From: Leptotrichia sp. oral taxon 847
Lineage (GTDB): Bacteria; Fusobacteriota; Fusobacteriia; Fusobacteriales; Leptotrichiaceae
Length of the DNA stretch: 64,000 nucleotides
Assembly: GCF_001553645.1 (NCBI RefSeq)
Contig: NZ_CP014231.1
Location: forward strand, 1,054,001-1,118,000
Direction: 5' to 3'
Positions 35,997 to 44,597 of this stretch are shown one piece after another. The notes beneath the pieces were generated by a model that was not told the origin of the DNA, searched no databases, and worked only from the letters and a program-made list of their open reading frames with translations. The translations under genes were made by a program, and so were the position numbers. Numbering within the stretch: position 1 is the stretch's first letter; each line of letters begins with the position of its first letter.

Positions 35997-38411
35997 TTAT
36001 AACCCTGCTCCAAATTCTACACCTTTTCCAGAATAGTTGAATTGAATATTCTTTTCTGGGAACGGTGTTATTCCAAATTTCAATGAAATAACTGGATAAT
36101 AACCTAACTTTTTGTTATTTGGTTTGTCCCATTTCATTCCTGCACCTATTTCCCATTCGACGTTTTCGAAACTGTGGCTTAATGTTGCCATTCCCAGTGT
36201 TAATTTATTTACTTTTTTGGCATACCAGGAACTTTCATATATTTCTGGATCAGACGCTTTTGATGCTCCATTTTGAACATATTGTAATTTTCCACCGATC
36301 CACCACGGTTTATCTGGATCTTTTGAAAACATGTATTTTGATTCAAATTCATGTCTTCTAAAATCGAAAGTGCTGTTACGAGAAGGATCATTTCTATAAA
36401 TTCTATCAGGTCTTTCCATTACAAATGCGTATCTGACAAAAAATTTCTCCAAATATCCCGCTTCAACTTTAAAACTTAGATCATTTATTTTGTCAAATCC
36501 TTTCATTCCACTTGGATTCGTTGCGTCAGAACCATCTATTTGCATATCCATACCTATTTGAAAGTATTTTTTTTGACTTCTCAAACTTTGTAATTTTTTA
36601 TTAAAATCATTTAAACTAAATTTATTTTGACGATAATTTTCTTCTTCGACATAGCTTTTATATGCTTCTTCTTCTTCGCTACTTAAAAATAATCTATTGT
36701 CATCCTTTACTACAATTTTATCAACTATATTTTTATTTGTATCTTCAATAGAAAAATTTTGTGTATTTGAATCTTTTACTGTATTTGAATTTTGTATTTC
36801 ATTTTCTAAATTTTTTGTATCAAGATTTCCCAAATCTATTTTTTCAGCTTCTTCTTTTTCAGCTTCTACATCCGCTAAATATCTTGGTTTTGCATCATTT
36901 TCATATCTATATAAAAAACCGATTGTCGTATAGTCATTTCCACGAATATATCTATCATCAGAAACATTTGTAGGCGTATTTTTTAAATCTCTATAAGTTT
37001 TTTTCCCAAATCCGAAATTTACTCTAAAATAATGATCCGATTCAAATTTCTTATCTTTCATTTTTTTTGTATCATACACAAATCCCAATCTGTGGTAATT
37101 CGTTTTTAATTTTAGTGCAGGAGAACCAAATGTTGCTGTATTTCCAAAAATATCATTTGCTTTTAATACTAAGTTTGAATATTCAAATCCCCATTCGTTA
37201 AAATTTATTCCAAAAGTTCTGTCTTTTAATGATTCTTTATATATTTTCTGATTCCATCCAAGACTCGTATTTAATGGAAACAACTTTTTGTTCTTTTCTG
37301 AAAATTTATATAAGAAATTATCTCCATTGTTTGACAAAAATCCATATTGAAATTCTCTGTTAAAATCTCTTTGAGATTTAAAATGTTTAAATTCGTATTC
37401 ATCGTTACTTTCTAAATCAAAACTTACAAATCTCTTTCCAGCTATATCCGCTTTAAAATAATTTCTTACATATCTATTTTTTAACCAGTTATCCCGAAAA
37501 TGTCTATCATTTCTTAAGTTTAAATTGTAGTTAAATGTAACATTTCCAATTTGATAAATAAAATTATTACCAAATCCTGTAGCATTTGTTGGAATTTCTA
37601 CAATGTCGTATCCCCCATACATTGCACTGTCAGCATCTGTTCTTTGAACTGTAAATGTTGCATCATTTGTCACCTTTACATCATATTTGTTATTTTTTTT
37701 GTACGTGTTATCAAAAAGTGTCGTAAATAATCTTGTGTCCATTGTAAAAATATTCATTGAAGGTTTTTGTCTTATCGTATTTCCACTTGCATCAGTTGCA
37801 ACTTCATATCCAGTTGTAGAATTTAGGTCTTCCACCTTTCTCCCTTTTCTAAACTTTGGAACTGCCACACTGTTGTAATCACGATTTTCAAATCCCACAT
37901 TAAATCCGACAAATGAATCTTTTAGCGGCAAGTCAATTCTGTCATTTCCAACATTAAATTTTTGACTTCTATATTTTTCATAAATAATTTTTTTAGCTCT
38001 TCTAATTGTTTCATTATCTTCATAAACTTTATAAATTCTGCTCTCATCTTTCGTTGAGCTATTTAAAAATAAACTGTTGTAATTTTCATTATCTCTTGTA
38101 TAATCATATTCGTATTCTTTTTTTTGTACGTCAACTTGTTTTACTTGTGCGCCAAAATACAAATTATTTGAAAAATTCTGATATCCAGTTCTCGGCTCAT
38201 ATCCAAAAAATTCATATTTTTTGAATGGATAATAATTTCCGAAAGTTAATCCCCATTCTTGCCTTTTGTCATAAGCTGTCTTTTGAACCCAGTGAATTGT
38301 CTTATCATCACTACGGTCTCTCATTCCAAGCAATTCTCCGTACTCATCTTTATTTGAATCCAAATAATCAAATTTTATTTTAGGTCCTCTAAAATTAAGA
38401 CCATAACTTCT
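35997..38411 (-). CDS. lptD: LptD, C-terminal barrel part (downstream frame of split lptD)
   Basis: LptD is the outer-membrane beta-barrel that inserts lipopolysaccharide into the outer leaflet. This 804-codon frame begins right after the A7 tract (38411-38417) with RSYGLNFRGPKIKFDYLDSN and continues through many alternating aromatic/polar strands. It ends NIQFNYSGKGVEFGAGL, a typical barrel C-terminus. The first ATG in this frame is at 38363, but the 16 codons before it continue the LptD pattern without a break. An Asn/Glu/Lys-rich insertion (about 36600-36870) looks like a long surface loop. It joins the upstream frame by a -1 shift to give about 1,230 residues. Confidence 0.82.
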   Translation of the reverse strand, partial: RSYGLNFRGPKIKFDYLDSNKDEYGELLGMRDRSDDKTIHWVQKTAYDKRQEWGLTFGNYYPFKKYEFFGYEPRTGYQNFSNNLYFGAQVKQVDVQKKEYEYDYTRDNENYNSLFLNSSTKDESRIYKVYEDNETIRRAKKIIYEKYRSQKFNVGNDRIDLPLKDSFVGFNVGFENRDYNSVAVPKFRKGRKVEDLNSTTGYEVATDASGNTIRQKPSMNIFTMDTRLFTTLFDNTYKKNNKYDVKVTNDATFTVQRTDADSAMYGGYDIVEIPTNATGFGNNFIYQIGNVTFNYNLNLRNDRHFRDNWLKNRYVRNYFKADIAGKRFVSFDLESNDEYEFKHFKSQRDFNREFQYGFLSNNGDNFLYKFSEKNKKLFPLNTSLGWNQKIYKESLKDRTFGINFNEWGFEYSNLVLKANDIFGNTATFGSPALKLKTNYHRLGFVYDTKKMKDKKFESDHYFRVNFGFGKKTYRDLKNTPTNVSDDRYIRGNDYTTIGFLYRYENDAKPRYLADVEAEKEEAEKIDLGNLDTKNLENEIQNSNTVKDSNTQNFSIEDTNKNIVDKIVVKDDNRLFLSSEEEEAYKSYVEEENYRQNKFSLNDFNKKLQSLRSQKKYFQIGMDMQIDGSDATNPSGMKGFDKINDLSFKVEAGYLEKFFVRYAFVMERPDRIYRNDPSRNSTFDFRRHEFESKYMFSKDPDKPWWIGGKLQYVQNGASKASDPEIYESSWYAKKVNKLTLGMATLSHSFENVEWEIGAGMKWDKPNNKKLGYYPVISLKFGITPFPEKNIQFNYSGKGVEFGAGL

Positions 38412-39688
38412 TTTTTTCTATAAGAATTCAAATCTCCGACATAACCGGGATTGATATCACGAAAATCCTCATTATCAACCGTGATTTCTACATCCTTATT
38501 CCCATTTGTGTATTTTATGCTTTTGTACAAATCAACATCGGTTCTTCTCGGATCAAGACTATCATCTTTCATAATTTTATCATTTATGTCAGTCAATGCC
38601 TTTAATGCCTTTTTATCTTGAGTCCAATAATATTTTACATTCAATTCCCCATTTTGTCCCAATTCCTGATTTATATTCGCATCCCAAAATCCAATGTGCT
38701 TATATTTATTCACAAACGCTGTATAATCATCTTTTAACTTCGACCCATCAACTGCGTACATCAAATTCGTCGTAATATTTTGATAATTAATGTTCCAGAT
38801 TCCATATCCAGCATCATAAAATTTTCTGTCTTCCTTTGCTTTTTTCGGGACATTTTTAACTTTGTGATTCACACGAAAATCCCACTCTTCTTTATGATTT
38901 CCAATGGGAACAACAAATCTATTAACCAAAATATTTCCTGAATTATTTCCCCAAAATGAATAGTCATTGGAAAATTTTAGTGCCAATTTTTGTTTTGTAC
39001 TTAACTCAAAATCGACAAATCCCTGTGCAAGCGGTCCTAAATCGTAGTCAAATCCCATTATTCCAAAAAGTCCCCTGTCGCTGTCCATCCCGACATATGG
39101 AAAAAGTGTTGCTCTTTGGCTTGCAGGTTTTAGTGAAGTTACATAATACGGTAATTTTAACCAAGTTTTTCCACCAGCAATAACTTTTATATCCCTTGCA
39201 ATCGCTTTTCTATTTGGATAAATTTCAAGTTCACTAGCTTCAATTTTATAATTTGGTTTTTCATAAGGACTTGTTGTAAACCATCCATTTTTTACTGTTA
39301 CTTTTTTATTTCCCTCACTCAAAGTTTCCTCGCCACCATATCTGAGCTTCATATTGGTATCATAACTTTCAGAGTTATAAATTTTGGCTAACTTTGTATC
39401 CATATCAAAAATGAGGTTATCAGCTTTGACTTTTTGTGAACCTTGATTAAATTCCACATCTCCCGAACCCATAATAATATTTTTATTTGGAAGTTTTTTT
39501 AAGTTGTCCGCTTTTATTTTTATATCTTTATATTTAACAGTAACGTTTCCTTGTGTATTTATTTCTTCGGTGTCTAAATTTATTTTTGAACTCTCTGTTT
39601 CTAATTCTACCATTTCTGCACGTAAATTTTCAAAAAATATAATATAAAATAGAAAAACAAACAGCACTTTATATTTTAGTCTTCTCAT
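38375..39688 (-). CDS. lptD: LptD, N-terminal part with LptA-like domain (upstream frame of split lptD)
   Basis: This frame has a signal peptide (MRRLKYKVLFVFLFYIIFFENLRA), an OstA/LptA-like beta-jellyroll (SSKINLDTEEINTQGNVTVKYKDIKIKADNL) and the start of the barrel (LKLPYYVTSLKPASQRATLFPYVGM). The LptA-like domain receives lipopolysaccharide from the periplasmic bridge. After the A7 tract the zero frame runs only 12 more codons (EVMVLILEDLK) to a stop and loses similarity. The continuation lies in the -1 frame. lptE and other lpt genes are not nearby. A marR-like gene precedes it. Confidence 0.85.
   Translation of the reverse strand: MRRLKYKVLFVFLFYIIFFENLRAEMVELETESSKINLDTEEINTQGNVTVKYKDIKIKADNLKKLPNKNIIMGSGDVEFNQGSQKVKADNLIFDMDTKLAKIYNSESYDTNMKLRYGGEETLSEGNKKVTVKNGWFTTSPYEKPNYKIEASELEIYPNRKAIARDIKVIAGGKTWLKLPYYVTSLKPASQRATLFPYVGMDSDRGLFGIMGFDYDLGPLAQGFVDFELSTKQKLALKFSNDYSFWGNNSGNILVNRFVVPIGNHKEEWDFRVNHKVKNVPKKAKEDRKFYDAGYGIWNINYQNITTNLMYAVDGSKLKDDYTAFVNKYKHIGFWDANINQELGQNGELNVKYYWTQDKKALKALTDINDKIMKDDSLDPRRTDVDLYKSIKYTNGNKDVEITVDNEDFRDINPGYVGDLNSYRKKEVMVLILEDLK
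38411..38417 (-). other. Frame break at an A7 tract in lptD
   Basis: Zero-frame codons read AGA AAA AAA GAA, so A AAA AAA is available as a -1 slippery sequence, after which AGA AGT TAT continues the barrel frame. The local sequence GAAAAAAAGAA is identical to the ftsY break. A missing A in an A8 homopolymer would look the same. Confidence 0.5.
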
Positions 39689-39747
39689 AATTTTTTCAAC
39701 CTTTTTAAAGTTTTTATTTTTAATAAATTTTCTGTATTTTTAGAATT

Positions 39748-39776
39748 ATTATATCACATTTTTTTAAATAATCCAA
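39748..39776 (-). promoter_or_regulatory. lptD promoter overlapping the marR 3' end
   Basis: TTGGAT and TATAAT lie 17 bp apart, with an extended -10 (TGATATAAT). The -35 lies within the last codons of the marR-like gene. It would allow lptD expression apart from the der-cysS-marR run. Confidence 0.65.
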
Positions 39777-40252
39777 AAGTCAAATTCTTCAGAAACTTTA
39801 TCATATTTTTTATCTTTTCCTAAAATTTCCACAAACTCTTTAAAAGATTTTTTTGTTCGCTCCAAATAAGTTTTATCTCCTATCAGCTCTTCAATTTTTT
39901 CAGTAATTCCATGCCAAGCTTCATAAATTTCATCAATTTCGCTTAACCCTTTTTCAGTTATTTTTGTAAAAGAGTTTTTCCCCATTTTTTCCCGCACGAC
40001 ATATCCTTTTGACACCAATTTATCCACAAATCTTGTAACTGTTGACGGAGCTATCGCAAGAGAAGATGAAATTTGGTTCACCGAAAGTCCATTTTTTTCT
40101 TCTTTTAATAGCATCATTAAAAAAGCGTGAGTCGGACAAATGTCTATTTTTTCAAATGCTTCTTCTGCAATCTTATTTATCATTCTAAACATTTTTGAAA
40201 TTGTAAAATATAAATACTCGCTTATTTCTTTTTCAATTTTATTACTGTTCAT
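39764..40252 (-). CDS. MarR-family transcriptional regulator
   Basis: This winged-helix DNA-binding protein has about 162 aa. The HTH is seen as GLSVNQISSSLAIAPSTVTRFVDKLVSKGYV, followed by the wing VREKMGKNSFTKITEKGLSEIDE. MarR proteins are dimeric repressors that respond to small ligands. Two starts compete. The ATG at 40270 overlaps the cysS stop (ATGA). The ATG pair at 40255/40252 lies 4-7 nt after AAGGAG, which I favour. It lies between cysS and lptD. Its target and ligand cannot be read, but autoregulation of the adjacent lptD promoter is conceivable. Confidence 0.88.
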   Translation of the reverse strand: MNSNKIEKEISEYLYFTISKMFRMINKIAEEAFEKIDICPTHAFLMMLLKEEKNGLSVNQISSSLAIAPSTVTRFVDKLVSKGYVVREKMGKNSFTKITEKGLSEIDEIYEAWHGITEKIEELIGDKTYLERTKKSFKEFVEILGKDKKYDKVSEEFDFWII

Positions 40253-40266
40253 CATATCACTCCTTT

Positions 40267-41697
40267 TCATTCTTTAAAATTATAACTTGTACTTCCATCT
40301 AGTGCATCTTTAATTTCTATTCCCAAATCTTTCAAATTATCTCTAATCTTGTCAGATAGTTTAAAATTTTTCTCAATTCTTGCGTCTTTTCTCACTTCCA
40401 AAAGTAAGTCAATCAATTTATCAGTTAATTCACTGCATTTCTCGCATTTTTTTTCGTTTTCCAATTTTATTCCGAGTACATTTTCAATTTTATTTTTTAG
40501 CGATTCATATGAACTTTTTATTTCACAAATAACATCTTTTCCGTTCTCAAATTTAGTAAGAAGTTTATTTGTATATTTAATTTGCTCAAAAATTGTAGCC
40601 AATGCTTGTGGCGTATTCATATCTTCATCCATCGCCAAAACAAATTTTTCGTCAAACTCTTTAATTTTTTCAAAAGAATTTTCATTTTCAGATAAACTTT
40701 CTTTCGTCAAATTTACTGCATCTTCAAATTTTTTCATCGCATTTACCATATTTTGCAAAGTTTTTTTTGTATCTTTTAGTGCTTCGAAAGAAAAATTAAT
40801 CGGCTTTCTGTAATGAGTGCTCACCATAAAAAGTCTCACCACATTTCCAGAAAATTTTTCCAAAATTTCACGCAGTAAAAAAAAGTTTCCTTTTGATTTG
40901 GACATTTTATCGCCATTGATCTGAACAAAGCCGTTATGCAGCCAATAATTTGCAAAATTTCCGTGATAAGCGCAACTACTTTGAGCAATTTCATTTTCGT
41001 GATGTGGAAAAATCAAATCCTGTCCCCCACCGTGAATATCAAATGTATCTCCCAAATATTTTTGCGACATTGTACTGCACTCTATATGCCAACCAGGTCT
41101 TCCTTTTCCCCAAGGTGATTCATAAAACGGCTCATTTTCCTTTTTACTTTTCCAAAGGACAAAATCCAGTGGATTTTTTTTTATTTTAGAAATATCAATT
41201 CTAGCTCCTGCTTCCAGCTCATCAATTTTCTGATTGGACAATTTCCCATACTCAGAATACTTTTTCACCTCAAAGTAGACATCTCCATCTTTTTCATAAG
41301 CAAAACCATTATCTACCAATTTTTTTATAGTTTCTATTATTTCAGCAATATTCTCCGTAACTTTTGGTCTTTTCACCTCGCTCAAAATATTTAACTTTTT
41401 CACATCTTCAAAAAATCCATTTATATATTTTTTAGTAATTTCTTCGCACGGCAGTTTTTCTTCGTTAGATCTATTTATAATTTTATCGTCAATGTCCGTA
41501 AAATTTTGTACAAACTCAACTTCATAATTTTTATATTTAAAGTATCTAGCCAATACGTCGAAAACAACAATCGGACGAGCATTCCCCAAATGTATGTAAT
41601 TATAAACAGTAGGTCCGCAGACGTACATTTTTACTTTATTTTCTTCAAGTGGTACAAATTTTTCCACTTTGTTTGACATTGTGTTGTAAAATTCCAT
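40267..41697 (-). CDS. cysS: Cysteinyl-tRNA synthetase
   Basis: CysRS is a class I synthetase with a zinc ion for cysteine recognition. The 476-aa sequence shows CGPTVYNYIHLGNARP (first Zn ligand and HIGH-type motif), HIECSTMSQKYLG, HHENEIAQS and the KMSKSKGNF signature. The C-terminal DALR-like helical part ends SYNFKE. The stop overlaps the first possible start of the marR-like gene. The AI-2E-type permease gene lies 14 bp upstream. Confidence 0.97.
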   Translation of the reverse strand: MEFYNTMSNKVEKFVPLEENKVKMYVCGPTVYNYIHLGNARPIVVFDVLARYFKYKNYEVEFVQNFTDIDDKIINRSNEEKLPCEEITKKYINGFFEDVKKLNILSEVKRPKVTENIAEIIETIKKLVDNGFAYEKDGDVYFEVKKYSEYGKLSNQKIDELEAGARIDISKIKKNPLDFVLWKSKKENEPFYESPWGKGRPGWHIECSTMSQKYLGDTFDIHGGGQDLIFPHHENEIAQSSCAYHGNFANYWLHNGFVQINGDKMSKSKGNFFLLREILEKFSGNVVRLFMVSTHYRKPINFSFEALKDTKKTLQNMVNAMKKFEDAVNLTKESLSENENSFEKIKEFDEKFVLAMDEDMNTPQALATIFEQIKYTNKLLTKFENGKDVICEIKSSYESLKNKIENVLGIKLENEKKCEKCSELTDKLIDLLLEVRKDARIEKNFKLSDKIRDNLKDLGIEIKDALDGSTSYNFKE

Positions 41698-41711
41698 CTT
41701 ACCTCCTAAAT

Positions 41712-42824
41712 CTAATTTTTCAAATCATTTTTTATTTCTTTTTTTAAATAATTTTCCCAATAGAATATCCAACTCAATTTAATAACAATATAAATTGGTA
41801 TTCCAATAAACGCCCCACCAATTCCAAAGAGCGCTCCACCAATCAAAACTACAAGAAGTGTCGTAATTGGATGCATTTTTACTGATTTTCCTGTAAGCCA
41901 AGGTTTTACAATGTTAGCTTCAATAGTTTGAACAATTGTAACTATCACAACAATGACAATTACTAAATTAAATGATTTTGTTGCAGCAAAAAATATCACG
42001 GGAATAAGTCCGATAAATGGTCCTAAAAATGGTATCACATTTCCAAAACCGATAATTATAGAAAATAAAACACTGTAATCCAGTTTCAAGCAATAAAAAA
42101 TTATAAAAGACGCTATTCCAACAATCATACTGTCAAGCACTGTAACTAAAATATATTTCCCAATAGTCTGATCTATCTTTTTCGCTAAATCAACCAATTT
42201 CCCTTCACTGTCAATCTCAGATAAAAATTTTTCTATCCAAATTTCAATATTGTCGTAACTAAAAATAAGCATAATTGTAAAAATCGGTGTCATAAAAAGT
42301 AGTGTAAATGTACTACTTACAATGGAATAACTAGAAGTTAGAAGTTGTACTGTTATATTAATGATCACATCTTTAGAATTTATAATGGCGTTTTTTAAAT
42401 CAATGTTGTTGGCTTCCATAAAACTAAACGCTTTTTTTTGAAAATTTCCCTGATTTTTCAAAAAGAATTCGATTAAACTCGAAACCTGCTTTGCAATTAA
42501 AGGAATAAATGCAAGAACAATATATATAAAAATTGCAAAAAATATTGAAAGCACAAGTAAAATTGCCAAATTTCTATTTTTTATGAGCTTTTTAGCCGCT
42601 TTTTTTTCATTTTTTTTATTGCTTATCATATCAATGATTGGCATTAGTGAATACACAATAATAAACGACAAAATAAACGGGAAAATCGTGCTTATAGCAA
42701 GATTAATTGGCTTTTTAAAATAATCGTAAACCTTAAAAAAAAGTAAAATTGATAAAAACAAAAGTGTCACTACAATTAGCACATTTTTCATTTTTAAAAT
42801 TTTTTCTTCATCATAAAATTTCAT
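41712..42824 (-). CDS. AI-2E transporter family permease (UPF0118)
   Basis: This 370-aa polytopic membrane protein has about 7-8 helices. The N-terminal pair of helices (KNVLIVVTLLFLSILLFFKVYDYF), a central soluble helical stretch, and the conserved C-terminal block (GFGNVIPFLGPFIGLIPVIFFA and VKMHPITTLLVVLIGGALFGIGGAFIGIPI) are diagnostic. Family members include autoinducer-2 exporters and ion antiporters, so the substrate is open. It lies 21 bp after der and 14 bp before cysS. Confidence 0.88.
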   Translation of the reverse strand: MKFYDEEKILKMKNVLIVVTLLFLSILLFFKVYDYFKKPINLAISTIFPFILSFIIVYSLMPIIDMISNKKNEKKAAKKLIKNRNLAILLVLSIFFAIFIYIVLAFIPLIAKQVSSLIEFFLKNQGNFQKKAFSFMEANNIDLKNAIINSKDVIINITVQLLTSSYSIVSSTFTLLFMTPIFTIMLIFSYDNIEIWIEKFLSEIDSEGKLVDLAKKIDQTIGKYILVTVLDSMIVGIASFIIFYCLKLDYSVLFSIIIGFGNVIPFLGPFIGLIPVIFFAATKSFNLVIVIVVIVTIVQTIEANIVKPWLTGKSVKMHPITTLLVVLIGGALFGIGGAFIGIPIYIVIKLSWIFYWENYLKKEIKNDLKN

Positions 42825-42845
42825 TTATCTTCCTTTCCAAATTTT

Positions 42846-44171
42846 TTATCCAAAAGTTTTATCAGCCTTTTTGTTAAACACTATTTCAATCGGACATCCT
42901 TCAAATCCAAAATATTCCCTAAGTTTATTTTCAATATATCTCTTATAAGAAAAATGAATTAACTCGGGATTATTTGTGAAAAATACAAACTTTGGAGGAG
43001 CCTGGCTAATCTGTGTTGCATAATTAATTTTAACCGCTCTTCCTTTTCGAGTCGGCACAGGATTTTGTGCAACAATTTCTGCCAAAATCTGATTTAATAT
43101 TCCAGTCGTAACTTTTTTATGATATTCTTCATTTATAAATTTAGCCTGTTCCAAAATATTAAGTGTCCTTTTTCCTGTAAGTGCTGAAATTGTAATAATT
43201 GGAGCATAATCCAAAAACGCCAAATCTGCTTTAACAAGTTCAGTAAACTCTTTTACACTATTATCATTTTTCTCAATCAAATCCCACTTATTAATTGTAA
43301 TAATAATCGGCTTTCTTTCATCATAAATCATTCCTGCAATCCTTTTGTCCTGATCCGTCAGAAGTTCTGTTGCATCCAGCATAAGTACACAAACATCTGC
43401 TCTTTTAATGGCTTTCATCGCACGAAGCACACTGTAATATTCGATGTCATCCTCCACTTTAGATTTTCTCCGAATTCCCGCAGTATCAATAAGGGTATAC
43501 ATATCTCCATTGTATTTTAAAGCCGAGTCAATTGTATCTCTAGTCGTTCCAGCAATATCGCTCACAATCGAACGCTCTTTATTTAATAGTTTATTTAAAA
43601 GTGAAGATTTTCCCGCATTTGGTCTTCCAAGAATCGCAATACTAAGTCCTTCTGAAATTTCTTTAACATTTTTATCTTCAAATTTTTCAATTACAGCATC
43701 CAACAAATCCCCCAAATTCGTTTTATGCTCCCCTGAAATCCCGATAACTTCTTCAAATCCAAGCCCATAAAATTCAAAAATATTTTCCTTCTCCTTTATA
43801 TAGTTGTCAATTTTATTGACAGCCACAATAACTTTTTTACCTTGTTTACGAAGAACAGTTGCCACATCCTCATCAAGCCCAGTAATTCCAGCTTTTCCAT
43901 CCACCAAAAATATAATTACATCCGCTTCATCAATTGCAACTTGTGCCTGCTTTTTAATTTTACTCATCATGAAATCTTCTGTTCTAGGTTCAAGACCACC
44001 TGTATCCACAAGTATAAATTTTTGTCCCAACCACTCCATCTCACGATAAAGTCTGTCACGAGTAACTCCAGGTTCATCTTTCACTATTGACAGCCTATCT
44101 CCGACCAGTTTATTAAACAATGTTGATTTCCCCACATTCGGTCTACCAACAATCGCTACAGTATGTCTCAT
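42846..44171 (-). CDS. der: Ribosome biogenesis GTPase Der (EngA)
   Basis: Der is a tandem GTPase needed for 50S subunit assembly. The 441-aa product has two G domains: G1 GRPNVGKSTLF, DTGG and NKID in the first; GRPNAGKSSLL, DTAG and NKWD in the second. A C-terminal KH-like domain ends NKKADKTFG. The ATG at 44171 is preceded by GGAGG. It heads the der-permease-cysS-marR run. Confidence 0.97.
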   Translation of the reverse strand: MRHTVAIVGRPNVGKSTLFNKLVGDRLSIVKDEPGVTRDRLYREMEWLGQKFILVDTGGLEPRTEDFMMSKIKKQAQVAIDEADVIIFLVDGKAGITGLDEDVATVLRKQGKKVIVAVNKIDNYIKEKENIFEFYGLGFEEVIGISGEHKTNLGDLLDAVIEKFEDKNVKEISEGLSIAILGRPNAGKSSLLNKLLNKERSIVSDIAGTTRDTIDSALKYNGDMYTLIDTAGIRRKSKVEDDIEYYSVLRAMKAIKRADVCVLMLDATELLTDQDKRIAGMIYDERKPIIITINKWDLIEKNDNSVKEFTELVKADLAFLDYAPIITISALTGKRTLNILEQAKFINEEYHKKVTTGILNQILAEIVAQNPVPTRKGRAVKINYATQISQAPPKFVFFTNNPELIHFSYKRYIENKLREYFGFEGCPIEIVFNKKADKTFG

Positions 44172-44312
44172 TTTACCTCCATTTTCATTTTTATAATATC
44201 ATTTCTAATCTTTTATTTGTATATTCAATTCATACTCTCTTATTCTAACATATTTTTCACTTTTTTATTAGTCTTTTTTCGCAAGAGGGTAAACTTTTTT
44301 GTAAATAAAAAA

Positions 44313-44346
44313 ACTGCTTCATAGAATTATCTTTATGAGACAGTCT
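44313..44346. terminator. Bidirectional terminator downstream of the M50 protease gene
   Basis: The arms ACTGCTTCATA and TATGAGACAGT (a near-perfect stem) are flanked by T-runs on both strands. It would stop minus-strand transcripts coming from the M50 gene and the miniature element before der. The 426-bp gap between der and the M50 gene holds this and the miniature element, with no coding gene. Confidence 0.8.
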
Positions 44347-44363
44347 TTTTTCTTCCACATCCA

Positions 44364-44560
44364 GTGAACTACTCCCACTTGTAGAATTGGGAGCTTCTTG
44401 GGAAGTATCTGCGTATGACTAGCCAAATATATTTACCAAGCTCTTCGGGTAGTTCCTACCCTGATATATTTTTAGTGTAATACATTTTGCTATAAATGTC
44501 AATCAAACATGCAATTCATCTCCCACTTATAAAAAGCCTACGACTTCTTGCTATCTTTTT
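44364..44560 (-). mobile_element. Miniature IS200/IS605-type element without ORF
   Basis: About 200 bp with no coding capacity. Its left end (near 44545-44560) has GCAAGAA followed downstream by GAGATGAATTG, the same words as the IStron left end. The right end has a hairpin (CTCCCA/TGGGAG, 44372-44393) and finishes AGTAGTTCAC, a typical right-end tail. Inside is a promoter and a second hairpin (GGGTAG/CTACCC, 44447-44461) nested in AAATATAT/ATATATTT arms. It is best read as an internally deleted element that a TnpA in trans could move. The left boundary is approximate. Confidence 0.65.
44474..44502 (-). promoter_or_regulatory. Consensus promoter inside the miniature element
   Basis: TTGACA and TACACT lie exactly 17 bp apart. 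It would transcribe about 100 nt of structured RNA toward the right end of the element and into the flank, up to the terminator at 44313-44346. Confidence 0.65.
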
Positions 44561-44597
44561 GTTAAAAATCTAAAACTTTTCTATTTCAAAAAATACA

